Assembly: GCA_017885485.1 (NCBI GenBank)
Contig: JAFNFZ010000340.1
Location: forward strand, 1 to 9,235
Reading direction: 5' to 3'
DNA length: 9,235 bases
Source: Chloroflexota bacterium
GTDB taxonomy: Bacteria > Chloroflexota > Dehalococcoidia > UBA2247 > RBG-13-53-26
Positions 5,640 to 9,235 of this stretch are shown here, piece after piece; the first letter of the stretch is position 1, and each line of letters begins with the position of its first letter. Made by a program: the position numbers and the translations under genes. The notes beneath the pieces were generated by a model. It was not told where the DNA came from. It made no database searches and saw only the letters and a list, made by a program, of their open reading frames with translations.

Positions 5640-6865
5640 CTAGTCAAAGACGCCCTGGCTGGCGAGATCGGCGAACTCATCATCGGAAAGGCCGAAGATC
5701 CGGGTGAAGACATGGTAGTTGTCCTGCCCCAGGATGGGGGCCGCCCGGTCCAGCTTAGCCGGCGTTCTGGACAGCCGGGAGCCCAGGCTGTCGTAGGTTG
5801 ACTGCCTATCTCGTGATGCTCCAGCGTCTGGAAGTGCTGCCGCGCCGCCAACTGGGGGTCGCGGTGGAGGTCTTCGGCGGTGGCCGCCAGCCCCGCTGAT
5901 ACTCCTGCCGCCTGCAGCCTGGCCATCACCTCCTCGGCGGTGTGCTTCAGTGTCCACTGCGCCACCAGACGGTCCAGTTCTTCCTCGTTGGATTTCCTGC
6001 TCAGGAACGTCGCATATCTGGCATCATCGACCCACGACGGCTGGTCCATGGCCCGGCACAGAGCAGCCCACTCTTCGTCGGTGAACACGGCGATGGCACA
6101 CCAGCGGTCGTCGCCCTTGCAGGGATACACGCCGTGCGGGACGGCGTAGCTGTGACGGTTTCCGTTCCTTTTCAGGACTCTCTTGCTGGAAGCATAGTCA
6201 AGCAGGGGAGGGACGAGGAACTGCAGGCCGGCTTCGTACTGCGACAGGTCGATGTGCTGGCCACTGCCCGTCCGGCATCTGTGGTCCAGGGCCGCCAGCA
6301 GGGCGGCGGCCCCGAACCGGCCGGCGATGCTGTCGGTATAGGCCCCGTAGAGCAGAGCCGGATCCCGGTCGGGCCAGCCGGTGATTTCGATGAATCCCGA
6401 CAGCGCCGCCAGGTGCATCCCCACTGCCGGAAGAGCGCTGTGCGGCCCGCTCTGGCCCTTGGAGCTGAGACTGATCATGATGATGTCGGGCTTGATCTGT
6501 TTCACGCGCTCATAGCCCAGCCCCAGATTGTCCATCACGCCGGGGCCGAAGCTCTCAGCCACGATGTCCGCCCAGCGCACCAGCCTGGTGGCCAGCTCGC
6601 GGGCTTTGGGATGCTCCAGATTGAGGGTGACACCCAGCTTATTGCAGTTGTAGTTGTGGAAGTACCCGCTGCGGTTGACTCCGGGGACGTTGTCCTTGTA
6701 CGGCGGCAGCTTCCTCACTCCGTCCAGCCGCCTGGCCGTCTCCACATGGATCACCCGGGCTCCGCAGTCGGCCAGATATCTGACGCACAGCGGGCCGGCC
6801 ACGTACCAGGTGAAGTCGGCGATCTTGATATCGTCCAGCGCTTTCCGCATCTTAGATGACACCAT
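5640..6865 (-). CDS. Family III CoA-transferase (CaiB/BaiF), frameshifted near its C-terminus
   Basis: This enzyme family moves coenzyme A between carboxylic acids. The N-terminal Rossmann-like part has the typical ADFTWYVAGPLCVRYLADCGARVIHVE pattern in two pieces around residues 16-42, followed by NKLGVTLNLE (75-84) and a GPGVMDNLGLGYE segment (107-119). Asp178 in GAYTDSIAG is at the position of the catalytic Asp that forms the acyl and CoA intermediates. As read, the frame runs on to 5621, but its last 60 or so residues are unlike the family. A one-base shift at about 5804 restores the expected ending QSTYDSLGSRLSRTP and APILGQDN..VF, finishing at 5640 with about 408 residues, a normal length. 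The start ATG overlaps the end of the upstream transferase gene by 14 bases, so translation may be coupled. A second ATG lies five codons later. The substrate is unknown. Confidence 0.85.
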
Positions 6866-8105
6866 TCCGCTTCAGCACCACCAGGTCATCCCGGGAGAAG
6901 CCAAGCTCACCCTGGTAGATCTCCCCGTTGTGCTCTCCCAGAAGAGGGGCGCGCCGCCTGATCTCGCAGGAAGCGTCCGAAAACCTCACACAGGGCCGGG
7001 GATAGGTGAGCATGGCACCAAGCTCATCATGCTCCACCCCGGTCCAGGCATTCCGGGCCGCAAGATGAGGGTCATTCATGATGTCTTCGGTGGTATTGCA
7101 GGGATAGAGCACAATGCGGCGTTCCACAGCCATCTTGTAGAGCTCTGCTTTTGTGTGCCGATTGAAGAAGGCGCTCAGGGCTTCCATCATCTGACCGTGT
7201 TCCTCGTCGGTCAGATCGGACCCCTGGGGATCAAAGGCGGCCCAGTCCATCCTCTTCATGCACTCCGGCGCCAGTCCCTCCCTGTCCATCCACCCGGTCA
7301 GTGCCCGGTTGCCCTCAGCGCCCAGACGCCCGCTGAACAGCACGAAGGCGACGAAGCCATCGCGGCACTGCCACAGCCGCCTCTGAAGCGGCCACCTCAC
7401 TCCCGACAGGTGCTGAAACGCGCCCGCCCTCCGGGGATTGAACCGGGCCAGGTCCCAGTACTGCTGGTTCTGCAGGCTGATCACAGCCAGCGCCTGCTGG
7501 GCCGAGACGTCTATCCACTGACCCTCTCCGGTCAACTGACGATGGTGCAGGGCCACCAGAGTGGACGTCGCCGCCTCCAGGCCAGCGTGAAGGTAGGCCT
7601 GCGGGAAGCTCGGCTTCACCGGCGGGCGGTCCTCATCACCGGTGACGTACAGATAGCTGCTCAGTGCCCAGAGGACAATATCGGAGCCCTTGTAGTCCCT
7701 CCAGGGTCCGTCCTGACCGAAAGGGGTGATCGACGTCATGGTTATGCCCGGCTTGATCTGACTGAGGCTGCCGTAGCCCAGGCCAAGCCCATCCATGTAC
7801 CCCGGAGCGAAGGACTCGATGACGAAGTCCGCCGTTTTCGCCAGCGTTCTGAATATCTCGCGCCCGTCCGCGGACTCCAGATTCAGGGTTATCCCGCGTT
7901 TGTTGGCGTTGTAGGCGAACCAGTAGAGGCTCCTCTTTGGATCAGCGATGTCACGGTAGAAGGGCCAGACCCTCCTGCCGGGGTCGCCCCTCGGTGGCTC
8001 CACTTTGATGACATCGGCGCCGAAATCGCCCAGTATCCGGCCGCAGAGAAAGCCCTTCTCGTCAGTGAGATCGAGGACTCTATAGGGCGCGAGTGGAGAT
8101 TCCAT
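6852..8105 (-). CDS. Family III CoA-transferase (CaiB/BaiF) subunit lacking the catalytic Asp
   Basis: This 417-residue protein has the full family III CoA-transferase layout. There is an N-terminal RVLDLTDEKGFLCGRILGDFGADVIKVEPP region in several conserved blocks (9-38), NKRGITLNLES (68-78), the PGYMDGLGLGY block (101-111), then HRQLTGEGQWIDVS (188-201). The family's usual ending is APLLGEHN with ELGFSRDDL near residues 386-409. Aligned on the following AG and TG.GQ motifs, the position of the catalytic Asp (Asp178 in the neighbouring enzyme) is Tyr171 in PQAYLHAG. This subunit therefore probably cannot form the acyl intermediate itself. It is likely to pair with the next gene's product, as in two-subunit transferases such as the benzylsuccinate CoA-transferase type. 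It starts 19 bases after the peptidase gene and overlaps the next gene by 14 bases. GAGGT lies about 12 bases before the ATG. The protein appears intact. Confidence 0.9.
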   Translation of the reverse strand: MESPLAPYRVLDLTDEKGFLCGRILGDFGADVIKVEPPRGDPGRRVWPFYRDIADPKRSLYWFAYNANKRGITLNLESADGREIFRTLAKTADFVIESFAPGYMDGLGLGYGSLSQIKPGITMTSITPFGQDGPWRDYKGSDIVLWALSSYLYVTGDEDRPPVKPSFPQAYLHAGLEAATSTLVALHHRQLTGEGQWIDVSAQQALAVISLQNQQYWDLARFNPRRAGAFQHLSGVRWPLQRRLWQCRDGFVAFVLFSGRLGAEGNRALTGWMDREGLAPECMKRMDWAAFDPQGSDLTDEEHGQMMEALSAFFNRHTKAELYKMAVERRIVLYPCNTTEDIMNDPHLAARNAWTGVEHDELGAMLTYPRPCVRFSDASCEIRRRAPLLGEHNGEIYQGELGFSRDDLVVLKRNGVI

Positions 8106-8124
8106 ATCTGGCGGCAGACCTCGC

Positions 8125-9235
8125 TCATTCCCGCGACTGCGTCCGGTCTCCGTCCAGCCGCTCGATCATGTCAATGACCATTTGCAGAGAAACGGACAGG
8201 GACCGGAGACGGACGTGTTCCAGGGTGTCATGGCGCGTGTGATAGTTGGGCGCCAGCCGCGAAAAGTCATAACAGGCAAGCAAGGTGGCAGGAATGCCCT
8301 TCACTGAGAAGGCCGAGGCATCACTCGCTCCTAGGAGAATCCAGCGCTTTCTTATGGGCCAGCCGCGGCTGACCGCCACCTCCTGAGCCAGTTTCACCAT
8401 GCCGTCATCGTGTTTCGCCCCCGTGCAGAGCTCACCCGCAGTCACTGTCAGGGATCTCTCATCATGAATCATGTCCAGGAATATTCCACAGGTCCGCTTT
8501 TCCCTCATCTCGGTCAGATGTCTCTTCGCATACCGCTTGGCGCCGCGCAGGCCCGCCTCCTCCGCAGATGTGGCCAGCAGCACCACTTCGGTGCTCTGGG
8601 GGAAGAAGTTGCCATCATGCCTGGCATCATCCAGGTATCTGGCCAGGCCGCATGTGACAGCGACGCCAGCCATGTCATCCATGGCCCCGGGGACGGCCTT
8701 GCCACTCTTGAAGAAGAGGAAGAGGCCCACAATGGGAACCAGCCCAATAACTGCAATCCCTACAGCTGTATGGGCCATGGCCTCTTCCGAACCACCAAAC
8801 CAGGCCACCGTCCTGGCAATACTGCAGCCCAGGATGAAGACAATCGCTGCCAGCGCCAGCGCTATGAGCACAACAGACGGTGTCCCCAGGTGATACCACA
8901 GCCGGAACTCGTAGGCCGAATCCTGGTGCGCGCTGACCACAACCCGCTGTCTGGCTTCACCACGGGGACGGATGATCCCGATCACATTCTGGCCCTTCCT
9001 GCGCGGGAAGAGGAAATCCACGAACTCCCGGTAGCGCATGAACTCGAAGAAGACCAGACTGAAGCTGACCGCGGCCATGGCCGGGGAGGCCGGCGGGTAG
9101 AGCCAGTAGAGGATAGCTGCGGCGAAGTAGGCCAGCACCGACAGGGGCAGGAAGCCCAGGAAGGCCCGCGGGCTGCACGTGAACGACTCCACGGCAACCG
9201 CGTCGCAGACCGGCATCCACTCTCTGACCAGAAGG
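8125..9235 (-). CDS. Membrane-embedded M28 family zinc metallopeptidase (5' partial)
   Basis: This is a probable aminopeptidase-type enzyme of family M28 with two zinc ions. Residues are numbered from the internal Met encoded at 9216-9214. Metal and catalytic residues are visible in order: His97-x-Asp99 (SAHQDS), the bridging Asp180 (GAMDDMAG), Glu219-Glu220 (TSAEEAGLRGA), Asp248 (FLDM) and His326 (YHTRHDT). Four hydrophobic segments are likely membrane helices: about 18-38, 43-60, 112-133 and 149-170. The last two are inserted between the HxD and GAMDD motifs. The frame stays open upstream of the Met at 9216 to the window end (LLVREW), and in M28 proteins a longer N-terminal helix normally precedes the VESFTCSPRAFLGF-like segment. 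The true start is therefore probably outside the window and the Met is internal. The gene leads the minus-strand cluster, 19 bases before the first CoA-transferase. A functional link to CoA transfer is not obvious. Confidence 0.88.
   Translation of the reverse strand, partial: LLVREWMPVCDAVAVESFTCSPRAFLGFLPLSVLAYFAAAILYWLYPPASPAMAAVSFSLVFFEFMRYREFVDFLFPRRKGQNVIGIIRPRGEARQRVVVSAHQDSAYEFRLWYHLGTPSVVLIALALAAIVFILGCSIARTVAWFGGSEEAMAHTAVGIAVIGLVPIVGLFLFFKSGKAVPGAMDDMAGVAVTCGLARYLDDARHDGNFFPQSTEVVLLATSAEEAGLRGAKRYAKRHLTEMREKRTCGIFLDMIHDERSLTVTAGELCTGAKHDDGMVKLAQEVAVSRGWPIRKRWILLGASDASAFSVKGIPATLLACYDFSRLAPNYHTRHDTLEHVRLRSLSVSLQMVIDMIERLDGDRTQSRE

Noticed and set aside
5798..5812. Programmed ribosomal frameshift in the second CoA-transferase
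   Set aside because: There is no X-XXY-YYZ slippery heptamer at the shift point, and the protein family is not known to use recoding.
6654..8177. Plus-strand open frame of 507 codons opposite the CoA-transferase genes
   Set aside because: The minus strand carries unmistakable family III transferase motifs over the same bases, so this is an antisense shadow. The plus-strand frame at 5942-6859 is rejected for the same reason.

Overview
The window looks like a chromosomal segment of an uncultured bacterium. It has Shine-Dalgarno-type starts and GC-rich metabolic genes at both ends. Family III CoA-transferases, a membrane-embedded M28 peptidase and a fragment of a TIG-like surface protein with a C-terminal membrane anchor together suggest Chloroflexota, perhaps Dehalococcoidia. 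That placement is inferred from protein style, not from a marker gene. No rRNA, tRNA, CRISPR array, transposase or integrase was recognised.

Left part (1-995): one GC-rich plus-strand gene for a classical NAD-type short-chain dehydrogenase/reductase with all catalytic residues, starting at 192 behind a good ribosome binding site.

Middle part (996 to about 4590): a compositionally different, less GC-rich accessory segment. It opens with about 640 bases in which no gene can be supported. A strong sigma70-like promoter (1634-1663) follows and drives a 195-residue protein with an Rx4H motif typical of HEPN ribonuclease-type domains. After 183 bases comes an unusual 693-residue protein. It has nine treble-clef/zinc-ribbon repeats of about 60 residues, arranged five before and four after a PD-(D/E)XK (Vsr-like) nuclease domain. 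The two genes together are the best candidate here for an undescribed system, possibly a defence or mobile-DNA module. At its right edge (about 4571-4600) sits the C-terminal stub of a TIG/IPT-like surface protein, which marks a probable recombination junction.

Right part (about 5226-9235): a GC-rich minus-strand cluster, read from right to left. It holds a membrane-embedded M28 metallopeptidase whose 5' end lies outside the window, then two family III CoA-transferase (CaiB/BaiF) genes, then a small protein with two CxxC pairs. The peptidase is 19 bases from the first transferase, and the two transferases overlap by 14 bases, so these three are probably co-transcribed. The first transferase has Tyr where the catalytic Asp should be, while the second keeps the Asp. 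This suggests a two-subunit enzyme with one catalytic subunit. The second also carries a one-base frameshift near 5804 that replaces its conserved C-terminus, so it is either a sequencing or assembly error or a recent mutation. The substrate of the pair cannot be read from the sequence.
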